NCBI GenBank assembly: GCA_017467265.1
Contig: JAFTSO010000047.1
Location: forward strand, 1 to 38,371
Source: Clostridia bacterium
GTDB taxonomy: Bacteria > Bacillota > Clostridia > Christensenellales > Borkfalkiaceae
Length of the DNA stretch: 38,371 bases
Direction: 5' to 3'
The notes below the pieces were generated by a model that saw only the letters and a list, made by a program, of their open reading frames with translations, was not told the DNA's origin and searched no databases. Below, piece after piece: positions 8,450-16,458 of this stretch. Both the position numbers and the translations under genes were made by a program. Within the stretch, counting starts at the first letter, position 1. Each line of letters begins with the position of its first letter.

Positions 8450-8826
8450 ATCTTATCCCCCATTTTTGAGAGTTTTTTCTTCGTTTTGACCTTTTTTGCC
8501 ACTTTGATTGCCTTATTATAGCATACTTTTTGAAAAAATGCAAGTATTCTTCGCAAAGTTTTCAAATATATTATGCAACCGATTCCGTGACCTATCCACA
8601 TATAAAATCGTAGGGACGGGAAGCGGAAGGCGTACGCTGCGTACGAGCACAACAGCGCAAAACACGCAAAAAAGACCAGATCAAGCAGGATTCCTATCGC
8701 CCTGTGCTTTCCTTTCCCACAACCAAACGTCGCGCGTAAAAGCACAACAGGTTCGCACAAAAATCCCCCGATAAAACCCACGGCGATACAAATGCAAAAT
8801 ACGCCGAATTGTCCAGCCGTGTGCAT
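8446..8826 (-). CDS. yabQ: Spore cortex biosynthesis protein YabQ
   Basis: This 126-residue protein has about three or four hydrophobic segments (residues 5-30, 44-65, 70-90) and a very basic C-terminal tail (KAIKVAKKVKTKKKL). In B. subtilis YabQ is a forespore outer-membrane protein needed for cortex peptidoglycan. The sequence is divergent, and the call rests on length, topology, the RFYMWIGHGIGCIIYL region and position between yabP and divIC. Its ATG directly follows the yabP TAG. Confidence 0.8.
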   Translation of the reverse strand: MHTAGQFGVFCICIAVGFIGGFLCEPVVLLRATFGCGKGKHRAIGILLDLVFFACFALLCSYAAYAFRFPSLRFYMWIGHGIGCIIYLKTLRRILAFFQKVCYNKAIKVAKKVKTKKKLSKMGDKI

Positions 8827-9087
8827 CTATTTGAATATTCTCGCTGCGAAATTCTTGCCGCCGTACTGCACACCCGTCAACATGCCTTCTGCGGCAAACG
8901 TTCCGCTTGATTTTGAAAAGCCTGTGATTTTCAGACCCGACCCGATTATGTTGAGCCGTTCGCCGCCGACAAGCGACAGCACAATTTTGACTTCGGAAAA
9001 GGAGATCACGCTCTCCACCGCGCTCACGTTCAAAAATTTCCTTTGTTCAATCGATAACGTATGTTTTGCATTCAGATTTTCTTGCAT
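8827..9087 (-). CDS. yabP: Sporulation protein YabP
   Basis: The 86-residue protein has the YabP pattern: a polar start, HTLS.EQRKFLNVSAVESVISFSE (about 9-32), then GGERLNIIGSGLKITGF...G.FAAEGMLTGVQYG. In B. subtilis YabP is made in the mother cell and needed for spore cortex. The ATG has no Shine-Dalgarno sequence upstream (CGATAAACT precedes it), yet the conserved N-terminus begins here. A sigma-E-like promoter sits immediately before it, which would give an almost leaderless mRNA. Confidence 0.85.
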   Translation of the reverse strand: MQENLNAKHTLSIEQRKFLNVSAVESVISFSEVKIVLSLVGGERLNIIGSGLKITGFSKSSGTFAAEGMLTGVQYGGKNFAARIFK

Positions 9088-9092
9088 AGTTT

Positions 9093-9122
9093 ATCGTATG
9101 CGCGAAAAAAAGTTTCTATGCC
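9093..9122 (-). promoter_or_regulatory. Candidate sigma-E-type sporulation promoter for yabP-yabQ-divIC
   Basis: On the minus strand GGCATAGA (9115-9122) and CATACGAT (9093-9100) are 14 nt apart. They resemble the mother-cell sigma-E consensus (ATA core in the -35, CATAnnnT in the -10). The -35 overlaps the ttcA stop. The -10 ends five nt before the ATG, so the mRNA would start at or next to the AUG. Pattern match only. Confidence 0.4.
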
Positions 9123-9964
9123 TCACCGTCAAATCTTTCTAAAAAACTGTGCTTTACTCCGTCCGTTTTATATTCAACAAGCGTGTCTAGCTGTACGTTA
9201 TGGATACTCTGAAAAATATTATTCTCGACGTTCGGATTTTCCTTTTTTAATTCCGCAATCAACGCCTTTACCTTGCGCCGAGCGGAAAACGTGTCCTCGT
9301 CACTCCCCGTTAAATTCTGCGTGAACTTGCAGGCGCATGCGATAAAATCCAGCCCGTTGTATTCCTTCCAACGCAAAATATCGTTTTCCAAGATGCAGTA
9401 CATCGGACGTATGAGCTCCATCCCCTCAAAATTCGTGCTCTGTATCCGCGGCAACATACCTTGGATCTGCGCCCCGTAAAGCATACCCATCACCGTCGTT
9501 TCGATCACATCGCTCTTGTGATGGCCGAGTGCGATTTTGTTGCAGCGGAGCTCTTTGGCTTTTGCGTACAAATGTCCGCGACGCATCCGCGCGCACAGAT
9601 AACAAGGCGACTCTGCGTTCGCAGCATCCGCCGCGGCGAACACTTCGCTCTCAAATACTGTAATCGGTACGTGTAAAAGGCACGCGTTTTCTTCGATCTT
9701 TCGTCTATTTTCTTCGTTATAGCCAGGATCCATCACCAAAAAGATTAGTTCGAACGGAACGTCGCTGTGCCGCTGTAATTCCTGCATCAATTTCGCGAGT
9801 AGCATACTGTCTTTGCCCCCCGAAATGCAGACGGCAATCTTGTCCCCTGCCTGTATCAGCGCATATTTTTTCACCGCCAAAACAAACGGCGACCATATCG
9901 TTTTGCGGTAGGTCGTAATGATCGACCGCTCGATCTGTTGGTATTTTTCCAAGTCTTTCGCCAT
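9116..9964 (-). CDS. ttcA: TtcA-family tRNA thiolation (PP-loop ATPase) protein
   Basis: The 282-residue PP-loop protein has the ATP-binding SGGKDS at 48-53, the CxxC motif CYLC at 121-124, GHHKSD at about 148-153, and further cysteines in the ACACKF segment (about 210-212). TtcA enzymes adenylate tRNA C32 and insert sulfur through an oxygen-sensitive iron-sulfur cluster held by such cysteines. The family also holds other tRNA sulfur-transfer proteins, so the target nucleotide is inferred. The ATG has a GAGG site and its own promoter. No terminator is visible after its TAG, so reading through into yabP is possible. Confidence 0.85.
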   Translation of the reverse strand: MAKDLEKYQQIERSIITTYRKTIWSPFVLAVKKYALIQAGDKIAVCISGGKDSMLLAKLMQELQRHSDVPFELIFLVMDPGYNEENRRKIEENACLLHVPITVFESEVFAAADAANAESPCYLCARMRRGHLYAKAKELRCNKIALGHHKSDVIETTVMGMLYGAQIQGMLPRIQSTNFEGMELIRPMYCILENDILRWKEYNGLDFIACACKFTQNLTGSDEDTFSARRKVKALIAELKKENPNVENNIFQSIHNVQLDTLVEYKTDGVKHSFLERFDGEA

Positions 9965-9989
9965 ATCGTCCTCGCGTGATTTTTTTGCT

Positions 9990-10018
9990 ATTATAACAAA
10001 TTCTTACTATCCCGTCAA
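9990..10018 (-). promoter_or_regulatory. Sigma-A promoter of ttcA
   Basis: TTGACG (10013-10018), a 17-nt spacer, TATAAT (9990-9995) with TGT in front. It begins seven nt after the stop codon of the helicase gene; no terminator separates the two. Confidence 0.75.
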
Positions 10019-10024
10019 GGTTTT

Positions 10025-11278
10025 TCAACGAATTATCAATAATTTTTCACGCGCACGCGTGATTGCGGTATAGAGCCAACGATCCTGCGAATCGCCAAAC
10101 ACCCAACTCTCGTCGAACACGATCACGAAATCAAATTCCGAACCCTGCGCCTTATGACAAGTGACTGCATATGCAAATTCGAAACGGCAAATGGGCTCGT
10201 CTTTGACGGTACGCACCTTTCGCAGCAACTCGTAATTATCTTCACTGACCACGACGCCCCCTGCCAGGGTGATCGCTCGCGCCCCGTAGCGGTGAGAATA
10301 CCGCCCCTTTGTGAAAATCCCCGTATCGAACGGCACGTCGATCTTACTCTGCATAAAATCAGCGGTGAACTCCATTGTCGCCAAATCGTCCATCTGCTCT
10401 TTGACGTGCGCCGCCCTGCCGATAATCCCGTTGACGAGAAAGAAACGCCCGTCTTTATCAAGCGGTTGCTCCCAGTCGTTCAGCGTGCAAATAAGCTTTT
10501 CCCCTTCCACGGGCAACGTTTCGTTCTCATGTATCCCCAAATAACCACGAATCTCCGCATTGAGCTCGTTCCGTGTGCGGTTTCTGCCGCACAAAATCTG
10601 ATCGGCTTTCAAAAACAGTCGTTCGCGCTCTTCACCTTTCAAGGCGTTCCTGCCAATCACACACACCTTGTCCCCGTAATTCCCATAGGGAATCCTACGC
10701 CCCTCTCTCGCCATCGTGGCGAGCTGAATAATCGGGTTGTCCGCCGCCTGCCGCACAATCTCCGTCATTGTGTAGTGCGGATTGATGAGTAGCGAACACG
10801 TGCCGTTTACGGGCGGCAGTTGTGCTCCGTCACCGCAAAAAAGACATTTTACGTTGAACGATAACAGATCGTTCAAAATCGTTTCATTGAGCATCGACGC
10901 TTCATCGACGATGATCAGACGAATCCGTTCGTCAATCTTTGGACGTTTGATAAAATGCAATTCGTCCAGCTCAATAATTTCCCCGTTTTCGTCCACACCA
11001 AAATCTTCTTCGTCACGCGTATAAATCAAGCTGTGCACCGTCCCTGCCACCGTGCCGTTCCGCACGAGATTTGCCGCCGCTTTCCCCGTCGGCGAAACGA
11101 ATACCGCCTCTTCACCTGCGCGCAATCGCAAAACGCTTCGCACGATATAATCGATCAAAAACGTCTTGCCTGTGCCTGCATAACCCGACAACACAAACAC
11201 CTGATTGTCGGTATGCAAATACCACTCCGCTATCAAATTTTTTGCGTTTTCTTGGTCGCGCGTCAGTTCGATTTCCAT
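10025..11278 (-). CDS. RecD/Dda-like superfamily 1 DNA helicase
   Basis: The 417-residue protein is an SF1B-type 5'-3' helicase core. Walker A GYAGTGKT is at 32-39, VSPTGKAAANL at 61-71, Walker B IIVDEAS at 122-128 and CGDGAQLPPV near 150. The UvrD-C2-like end has AYAVTCHKAQGSEFD and LYTAITRAREKLLII. It lacks the N-terminal helical extension of RecD2 and is close to phage T4 Dda in size. Role: DNA unwinding in repair or replication; details unknown. The start is the ATG 11 nt downstream of the -10 box. A GTG further upstream would overlap the -10 itself, so the ATG is preferred. No ribosome binding site is present. Confidence 0.85.
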   Translation of the reverse strand: MEIELTRDQENAKNLIAEWYLHTDNQVFVLSGYAGTGKTFLIDYIVRSVLRLRAGEEAVFVSPTGKAAANLVRNGTVAGTVHSLIYTRDEEDFGVDENGEIIELDELHFIKRPKIDERIRLIIVDEASMLNETILNDLLSFNVKCLFCGDGAQLPPVNGTCSLLINPHYTMTEIVRQAADNPIIQLATMAREGRRIPYGNYGDKVCVIGRNALKGEERERLFLKADQILCGRNRTRNELNAEIRGYLGIHENETLPVEGEKLICTLNDWEQPLDKDGRFFLVNGIIGRAAHVKEQMDDLATMEFTADFMQSKIDVPFDTGIFTKGRYSHRYGARAITLAGGVVVSEDNYELLRKVRTVKDEPICRFEFAYAVTCHKAQGSEFDFVIVFDESWVFGDSQDRWLYTAITRAREKLLIIR

Positions 11279-11289
11279 AGGTATAACCA

Positions 11290-11318
11290 AGTATAACACA
11301 TATTTTTTTAAATTGCAA
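11290..11318 (-). promoter_or_regulatory. Promoter of the helicase gene, giving a nearly leaderless mRNA
   Basis: TTGCAA (11313-11318), a 17-nt spacer, TATACT (11290-11295) with TGT in front. Only 11 nt separate the -10 from the ATG, so the predicted 5' leader is about 4-5 nt and has no room for a Shine-Dalgarno site. Confidence 0.65.
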
Positions 11319-11366
11319 GCATTTTGCGAACATTTGTTTGTTTTTTGCTTGAAAAAATTTTTTCAT

Positions 11367-11400
11367 AAAAAAACGCTCCCTGATTGACCGAGAGCGTGAT
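11367..11400 (-). terminator. Intrinsic terminator after the MATE gene
   Basis: CACGCTC...GGGAGCG followed by seven T on the minus strand. It ends the GH2-kinase-MATE unit. Confidence 0.85.
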
Positions 11401-11419
11401 TTTTTATTGTGCACATTTT

Positions 11420-12751
11420 TTAATAATGATATTTTTTACGTTTTGCAAGCATAAAGATTGCCGTAAATGCGACCGCCGTCACTTCCGCTACGACAACGGA
11501 AATCCAAATCCCGTCAAGCTCCCACACGAGCGGCAAGAGGATTACCGCCGCAATCTGGAAAACGAGCGTTCGCAAAAAAGAGATAAGCGCCGACGTCAAG
11601 CCGTCGTTAAGCGCGGTGAAAAATCCCGAGCCAAAAATAGCAAATCCCATAAACGGGAACGCCACCGAGAATATGCGAAAACCGTGCACCGTCATATCCG
11701 TCAAGCCCTGATCGTAGCTGACGAAAATTTTCGCGAGCGGAATCGCGAGGAGCTCTGCCGCGCCGAACATCAGCAATCCTCCGATCAATAAGATGATTAG
11801 GCTCTTTTTCAAGATACCTTTTAGCTCCGTGTGATTGCCTGCGCCGTTGTGATAACCGATCACGGGCGCCGTGCCCATTGAATACCCGATAAACGCCGCC
11901 GCAAAAATCATACTCACGTACATCATTACGCCGTACGCCGCTACTCCGTTCTCGCCTGCATATTTGAGTAATTGCAGATTGTACAACATACCCACGATGC
12001 TCATCGCAACGTTGCTCATAAACTCAGACGAACCGTTTGTGCAAGCCTTCAAAATGGCTCTACCGTCAAATTTTGTTTTGCCCAGTCGTAAAATGCTTTT
12101 GTTTTTTCTGAAAAAATACACGAGCGGAATTACGCCGCCTACGAATTGACTGACCGCCGTAGCAATCGCCGCACCAGCTAACTTATATTCTTTCGGCAAT
12201 AAAATCACGAGCAGCGCGTCCAGCGCCATATTCGTCACCCCTGCCGCGATGATGACGGCTAAGCCTAAACGCGGCTTTTCCGCTGCGACAAAAAAGCTCT
12301 GAAAAAGATATTGCAGCACCAAAAAGGGCAAGGCGATCAAAATAATCCGTCCGTAAAGCACACAGTTTTTCAAGATCTCCCCTTCTGCACCCAGCAGCTT
12401 TGCAATCGGGCGTAAAAAGATGATCCCTGCCACGGCGAACAAAACACCCAGCACAAATGTCACGTACGTAAACAACGAAAAATAAACGTTCGCTTTTTCG
12501 GGATCGCCTTCGCCGAGCGTGTTGGACACAATCGCCGTGCCACCCGTGCCGAATATAAATCCGACTGTCGACATAATCATCAAAAAGGGCATAATGAGAT
12601 TGACCGCCTTAAAGGGAATATCCCCTGCGAAGTTGGACACAAAGAAACCGTCCACCACGCCGTAGATGGACGTAAAAATCATCATTGCAATCGACGGCAA
12701 CGTAAACGTGAGTAGTTTTTTATACGTGAAATGATCGGACAGCTGTATCAT
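11420..12751 (-). CDS. MATE-family multidrug/cation efflux transporter
   Basis: The 443-residue membrane protein has about 12 hydrophobic segments in two similar halves. The N-terminal block LTFTLPSIAMMIFTSIYGVVDGFFVSNF and the GTGGTAIVSNTLGEGDPEKA loop are typical of MepA/NorM-like MATE proteins, which export drugs or metabolites in exchange for Na+ or H+. Substrate unknown. The ATG overlaps the stop of the upstream kinase-like gene (ATGA), which indicates translational coupling; an in-frame start six codons further upstream lies inside that gene and has no better support. Confidence 0.9.
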   Translation of the reverse strand: MIQLSDHFTYKKLLTFTLPSIAMMIFTSIYGVVDGFFVSNFAGDIPFKAVNLIMPFLMIMSTVGFIFGTGGTAIVSNTLGEGDPEKANVYFSLFTYVTFVLGVLFAVAGIIFLRPIAKLLGAEGEILKNCVLYGRIILIALPFLVLQYLFQSFFVAAEKPRLGLAVIIAAGVTNMALDALLVILLPKEYKLAGAAIATAVSQFVGGVIPLVYFFRKNKSILRLGKTKFDGRAILKACTNGSSEFMSNVAMSIVGMLYNLQLLKYAGENGVAAYGVMMYVSMIFAAAFIGYSMGTAPVIGYHNGAGNHTELKGILKKSLIILLIGGLLMFGAAELLAIPLAKIFVSYDQGLTDMTVHGFRIFSVAFPFMGFAIFGSGFFTALNDGLTSALISFLRTLVFQIAAVILLPLVWELDGIWISVVVAEVTAVAFTAIFMLAKRKKYHY

Positions 12752-13368
12752 GCCTGCCCCCCAAACCAAAGCCCCGCGAACTGTGCAATCACAGGAACTA
12801 ATCGTTTAATCTCCCAGCCACCCGTATTGACGGTCAAGTGGTACGAGCCGCGCTCTCCCCACGACGTTCCCGTCATCAAAACACGCGTTTTCGCACGCGT
12901 TTTATCGATACTTTTCATTTTTCTGCGTAGCTGCTTGTCAGTGAGTATTTCCCCTTCGGGCGCGCGCTCCTTACAACGGCGCAGCTTGCTCTCTTCGTTC
13001 GCACAGACGAAGATATTGAACGGATTGTATCCTTGCAAAATCACGTCCGCGTTCCGCCCTACGATCACGAAATCCTTGCCCAGCGCCGCAATCTCTTCGA
13101 TCACGCGTTTTTGCGCCAACAACAGCTCGATTTTGCTCGACTGAATATACGCCGTCGAGCCGATCGTGCCGCGAAACGTGATCGGCACGTTTTGCCAGCC
13201 GTGATCGGATAAGTGCATCGTCACGTAATCGGCGTTCAAGCCGCTCTTTTTCGCCACAGCGGAAATAATTTCGCTATCGTAATAATCAAAACCGAGTTCG
13301 TCGGCGAGCCGTTTACCGATCTCTCTGCCGCCCGAACCAAACTCGCGACTGATTGTAATAATCTTCAT
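12748..13368 (-). CDS. Cytidylate-kinase-like P-loop protein
   Basis: The 206-residue protein starts with ITISREFGSGGREIGKRLADELGF, the P-loop and following helix of the cytidylate kinase-like family (the Cytidylate_kin2 group). YYDSEII follows, then FVIVGRNADVIL and an arginine-rich lid region (LRRKMKSIDKTRAKTR). Such proteins are found in many Clostridia, sometimes beside transporters, and their substrate is not established. It is not the housekeeping Cmk, which differs in its NMP-binding region. The ribosome binding site is GGAG before ATAAAGTT-ATG. The gene is coupled to the MATE gene by a 4-nt overlap. Confidence 0.8.
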   Translation of the reverse strand: MKIITISREFGSGGREIGKRLADELGFDYYDSEIISAVAKKSGLNADYVTMHLSDHGWQNVPITFRGTIGSTAYIQSSKIELLLAQKRVIEEIAALGKDFVIVGRNADVILQGYNPFNIFVCANEESKLRRCKERAPEGEILTDKQLRRKMKSIDKTRAKTRVLMTGTSWGERGSYHLTVNTGGWEIKRLVPVIAQFAGLWFGGQA

Positions 13369-13389
13369 AACTTTATCTCCGTTTCGTTC

Positions 13390-13418
13390 AAAAGACGCAC
13401 CGCCAAGGCGCGCCTTTT
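13390..13418 (-). terminator. Weak terminator or attenuator between the beta-mannosidase and kinase-like genes
   Basis: AAAAGGCGC and GCGTCTTTT pair over 9 bp (one G-U) with an 11-nt loop on the minus strand, followed by only GAAC. It may reduce reading into the downstream genes. The same hairpin has a longer T tract when read on the plus strand, but no plus-strand gene ends here. Confidence 0.4.
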
Positions 13419-13452
13419 GTTTTTTTGCTTTTTCCGTTTTGCTTATATCTGC

Positions 13453-15732
13453 CTATATTTTTACGTCTTTCGCCTGTAAAATACCGTTATACGAGCGCAG
13501 GAAATTCTTATATCCCACAAAATCGTGCGCGCGCTTTTCGTTGATGAAATGGTTGTAATACGTTTCACCGTTCACCTCCACCGCCAAAACGAGATATTTT
13601 ACGTCTTGCAGCTCGGTAAACGTACCCACGTTTGCGTTCACATTCGGCTGCAATTCAAACGTGCCTTCTTTGAGCAGAATATTCTTTTCGTCATAAATTT
13701 TATACTTGCCGCTAAACGCCTGCAAGCTGTCATTGCAAACGTACGCGTTCAAACCTTCGTCCATAATCATCGTCAAGGGCTGCTGCGCCTGCCGTACGTA
13801 GTAGTGCGAGAGCTTTTTCCGTCCGTAATAATCGACGAGTGCGGAGTTGTACGCGGGCCAACCGTCGCGCATATTCCACAGCAATATACCCGTCATATAC
13901 GGTTTTTTAATTCTCGTCTGCTCAATCAGGAATTTGTACGCTTCCGCCTGCAAAATCTGCGACGACAGAATAAAATCGTCCACGTCGTCGGGTACGAACC
14001 CGAAATAATATTTAGACGCGTGCAAAATATCCCCGTCCGTCGAATAATCGTGCAGTTTCCACGTTTCCTTTTCAAAGAATTTTTCCTTTTGCAAAGCGTC
14101 TTTGCCAAGGCACTCTTCCAAGCTCGCCCGTGCGATACAACCGCTGTATCCGATTTCGCCAACAAAACGGTGGTGCATCTTTGCATACGTTTCGTAATCG
14201 TCGCGATGCCACCAGTAATGCTCTTCGGGGAGCGTCGTACGCGACTGTTCTATTTCGTCCAGATCGATCAAAAATTTGCCGCCGCGCTGTTTTACGTATT
14301 CTTTGGTAAACAACGGCGAAGTGGGATAATAGATACGGTACGGGTCGTTGTCACGGATTGCCTGCGGTAAGACTTTGCGCGTTAAAACGTCGTCGTTGGG
14401 GTCTTGTCCTGTACAGAAATAGATCCAGTCCGTTTCGTTGCTGCCGCAATAGAGCACGAGCGAGGGATGATTGCGAATACGCTTGATGACGCTCTCCGCC
14501 TCCGCGTACAGCTTTTTGCAAAATTCTTCGTCCTGCGGATAGGCGTGGCACGCCAGCATAAAATCCTGCCAAACCATAATACCGTGGCGATCGCACAGCT
14601 CGAAAAATCGTTCGTTTTCATATACGCCGCCGCCCCATACGCGCACCATATTCGAGTGGTTTTCCACGTAATTCAACACGCACTCTTCGTATTTTTCTTC
14701 GTCCTTTGCGTGCAAAACGTCCAAAGGCACCCAGTTTGCACCCTTGCAAAGCACAAATTCGCCGTTGATGGTAAAACGGAAACCTGCGTTATCGTCCAAG
14801 AAATCGCCCCGTTCCAAAACGACGTGACGAATCCCCCATTTCGTTTTGCGCTCGTCGAGCAGCTCGCCGCTATCTGTATACAGCGACACCGTCACGTCAT
14901 AAAGGTTAGGTTTACCCATACCGTTCGGCCACCAAAGGAGCGGTTTTTCGATATATGGGAATTTCGTTGCCGCCTTATACGTGACGGGATAGGTAAACGA
15001 AAACGCACGGTCTTCACATTGTCCCGAGAACACGATTTTGCATTTGCCATACATCGTCGCAGGGAGTTTTAATTCGTAATGGAAACACGTGCCTGCAAGA
15101 TCCGTCTTAGCAAACACCGTGGAAAAATACAAGTTTTCAATGCGGATTTTGGGACGGAATTCCAGACGTACGCTGCGCCAAATCCCAGCCGATACGTCGC
15201 GCGGAAAAATATCCCAGCCGTATGCGTGCGACGGTTTTCTCGTGCGGAGATTTTCAAAGCATTGCCAGTCCGCTACCATACTCGGCGATACCTTATCCCC
15301 TTCCGCTGCCTTGATTGCGGAGCGGATATGCACCGCCAAACGGTTTTTGCCCGTTTTCAAAACGCCGTCCACCGCAAATTCGTGCGCGATAAACATATTG
15401 TCGCTCTCCCCGAGTTTTTCACCGTTGAGATAATATTCGGCATACGTATCCACGCCGTCGAATACGAACACGTTATCGGTATTTTCAGGGATTTCCGACA
15501 GCGAAAATTCTTTTACGTACCACCAGTCGTGCAGCTCGAATTCGCGCGTTTTTTCCACGTGATCGCCCTGATAAATATTCGGCAGCTTGCCTGCGTTCAT
15601 CAAATCGATTTCCACGTTGCCGGGCACAGCCGCAGGAATATGCTCCCCCGTCACGTCACACGGAAAAACGGGCGAAGTGCCCACCGAATATCCGTACAAT
15701 TCCCAAGCCCCGTTCAAACAAATCGTCGCCAT
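13453..15732 (-). CDS. GH2 beta-mannosidase-like glycoside hydrolase
   Basis: The 759-residue cytosolic protein (no signal peptide) has the GH2 layout: a sugar-binding jelly roll (LNG.W.L.GY...PAAVPGNV..DL), Ig-like domains, and a TIM barrel. The acid/base Glu lies in CGSNETDW (E433) and the likely nucleophile in RFVGEIGYSG (E526). FVLCKGANWVPLD and MVRVWGGGVYE are typical of the beta-mannosidase subgroup, so the substrate is probably beta-1,4-mannosides or mannose-containing oligosaccharides. ATG chosen for its AAGGAG site; an alternative start 16 codons upstream overlaps the -10 region. No sugar transporter is adjacent. Confidence 0.88.
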   Translation of the reverse strand: MATICLNGAWELYGYSVGTSPVFPCDVTGEHIPAAVPGNVEIDLMNAGKLPNIYQGDHVEKTREFELHDWWYVKEFSLSEIPENTDNVFVFDGVDTYAEYYLNGEKLGESDNMFIAHEFAVDGVLKTGKNRLAVHIRSAIKAAEGDKVSPSMVADWQCFENLRTRKPSHAYGWDIFPRDVSAGIWRSVRLEFRPKIRIENLYFSTVFAKTDLAGTCFHYELKLPATMYGKCKIVFSGQCEDRAFSFTYPVTYKAATKFPYIEKPLLWWPNGMGKPNLYDVTVSLYTDSGELLDERKTKWGIRHVVLERGDFLDDNAGFRFTINGEFVLCKGANWVPLDVLHAKDEEKYEECVLNYVENHSNMVRVWGGGVYENERFFELCDRHGIMVWQDFMLACHAYPQDEEFCKKLYAEAESVIKRIRNHPSLVLYCGSNETDWIYFCTGQDPNDDVLTRKVLPQAIRDNDPYRIYYPTSPLFTKEYVKQRGGKFLIDLDEIEQSRTTLPEEHYWWHRDDYETYAKMHHRFVGEIGYSGCIARASLEECLGKDALQKEKFFEKETWKLHDYSTDGDILHASKYYFGFVPDDVDDFILSSQILQAEAYKFLIEQTRIKKPYMTGILLWNMRDGWPAYNSALVDYYGRKKLSHYYVRQAQQPLTMIMDEGLNAYVCNDSLQAFSGKYKIYDEKNILLKEGTFELQPNVNANVGTFTELQDVKYLVLAVEVNGETYYNHFINEKRAHDFVGYKNFLRSYNGILQAKDVKI

Positions 15733-15770
15733 AATTTTTCTCCTTGTTTGGCTTTTTTCTTTCGTATAAA

Positions 15771-15799
15771 ATTCTATCACAACATCGTCCCGTTGTCAA
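15771..15799 (-). promoter_or_regulatory. Sigma-A promoter of the beta-mannosidase gene
   Basis: TTGACA (15794-15799), 17-nt spacer, TAGAAT (15771-15776), with TGA directly before the -10. It follows the terminator of the upstream unit by about 15 nt. No clear operator palindrome is seen. Confidence 0.7.
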
Positions 15800-15815
15800 G
15801 CGTTCGCTCTAAAGT

Positions 15816-15850
15816 AAAACGCGCCGTACCGTTTAGGATAGGCGCATTTT
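15816..15850 (-). terminator. Intrinsic terminator after the LOG-family gene
   Basis: AAAATGCGCC pairs with GGCGCGTTTT (one wobble) around a 15-nt loop on the minus strand, followed by ACTTT. It marks the end of the long unit that begins near the RNase J gene. Confidence 0.7.
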
Positions 15851-15852
15851 TC

Positions 15853-16434
15853 TTAACCGTCTTTGAGTTGTTTTACCGTCTTGTGCACTTTCTCGGGATT
15901 TTCGACGTACGAGAGCAATTCGTCCAGATCGTCCGTCACTTCGTACAAGCCCAAGCAATCTTCGCGCACAAAGCCCTTATTCACCGCTTGACGCATTACC
16001 GTTTGGATCTCGTTATAATATCCTTGCAGATTGTACACCGCGATCGGTTTTTCGTGGCGGCAAAGCTGTTTCAACGTCAAAATTTCGAAAAATTCTTCGA
16101 ACGTGCCGATACCGCCGGGAACGATGATAAACGCGTCTGCGTTATCTTCCATAATTTGTTTACGTTGGCGCATTGTATCAGGTTCTATCAATTCGGTGCA
16201 GAACGGGAACACTTCTTCCACGTCTTCGTCATCGAAGAATTTCGGGATAACCCCCAAAATATGTCCGCCTGCGCCGTGCACGCCGTCCGCCACCGCACCC
16301 ATCAAGCCGTTCGCGCCGCCGCCGAACACTAACGAGTGTCCGCGCTCCGCCATTACCTTGCCCAGCTCTTCCACTTTGTTCTTAAACTCTTCGTCGATTG
16401 CGGAAGACGCTGCGCCAAATACACATATTCTCAT
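15853..16434 (-). CDS. LOG-family nucleotide 5'-monophosphate phosphoribohydrolase
   Basis: The 193-residue Rossmann protein has the two family motifs MRQRK (88-92) and PGGIGTFEE (106-114), with a VFGGGANGLMG phosphate-binding region (37-46). LOG proteins split nucleoside monophosphates (including cytokinin riboside phosphates) into base and ribose 5-phosphate. In bacteria the physiological role is usually nucleotide salvage or turnover, and many are annotated as TIGR00730 proteins. The ATG is chosen for its AGGAGAG site; a longer frame starts upstream without one. It is the last gene before the terminator. Confidence 0.9.
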   Translation of the reverse strand: MRICVFGAASSAIDEEFKNKVEELGKVMAERGHSLVFGGGANGLMGAVADGVHGAGGHILGVIPKFFDDEDVEEVFPFCTELIEPDTMRQRKQIMEDNADAFIIVPGGIGTFEEFFEILTLKQLCRHEKPIAVYNLQGYYNEIQTVMRQAVNKGFVREDCLGLYEVTDDLDELLSYVENPEKVHKTVKQLKDG

Positions 16435-16458
16435 ACTTTTCTCTCCTATTATCAAAAT

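Noticed and set aside
13390-13427. Plus-strand intrinsic terminator with a long T tract.
   Set aside because: No plus-strand gene precedes it. The T tract belongs to an AT-rich spacer; the hairpin is listed only as a possible minus-strand attenuator.
15079-16332. Plus-strand open frame of about 417 codons opposite the GH2 and LOG-family genes.
   Set aside because: It runs antisense through the GH2 5' end, the promoter, the terminator and the LOG-family gene; its translation is rich in Arg, His and Phe, as expected from reverse reading of coding DNA, with no motifs.
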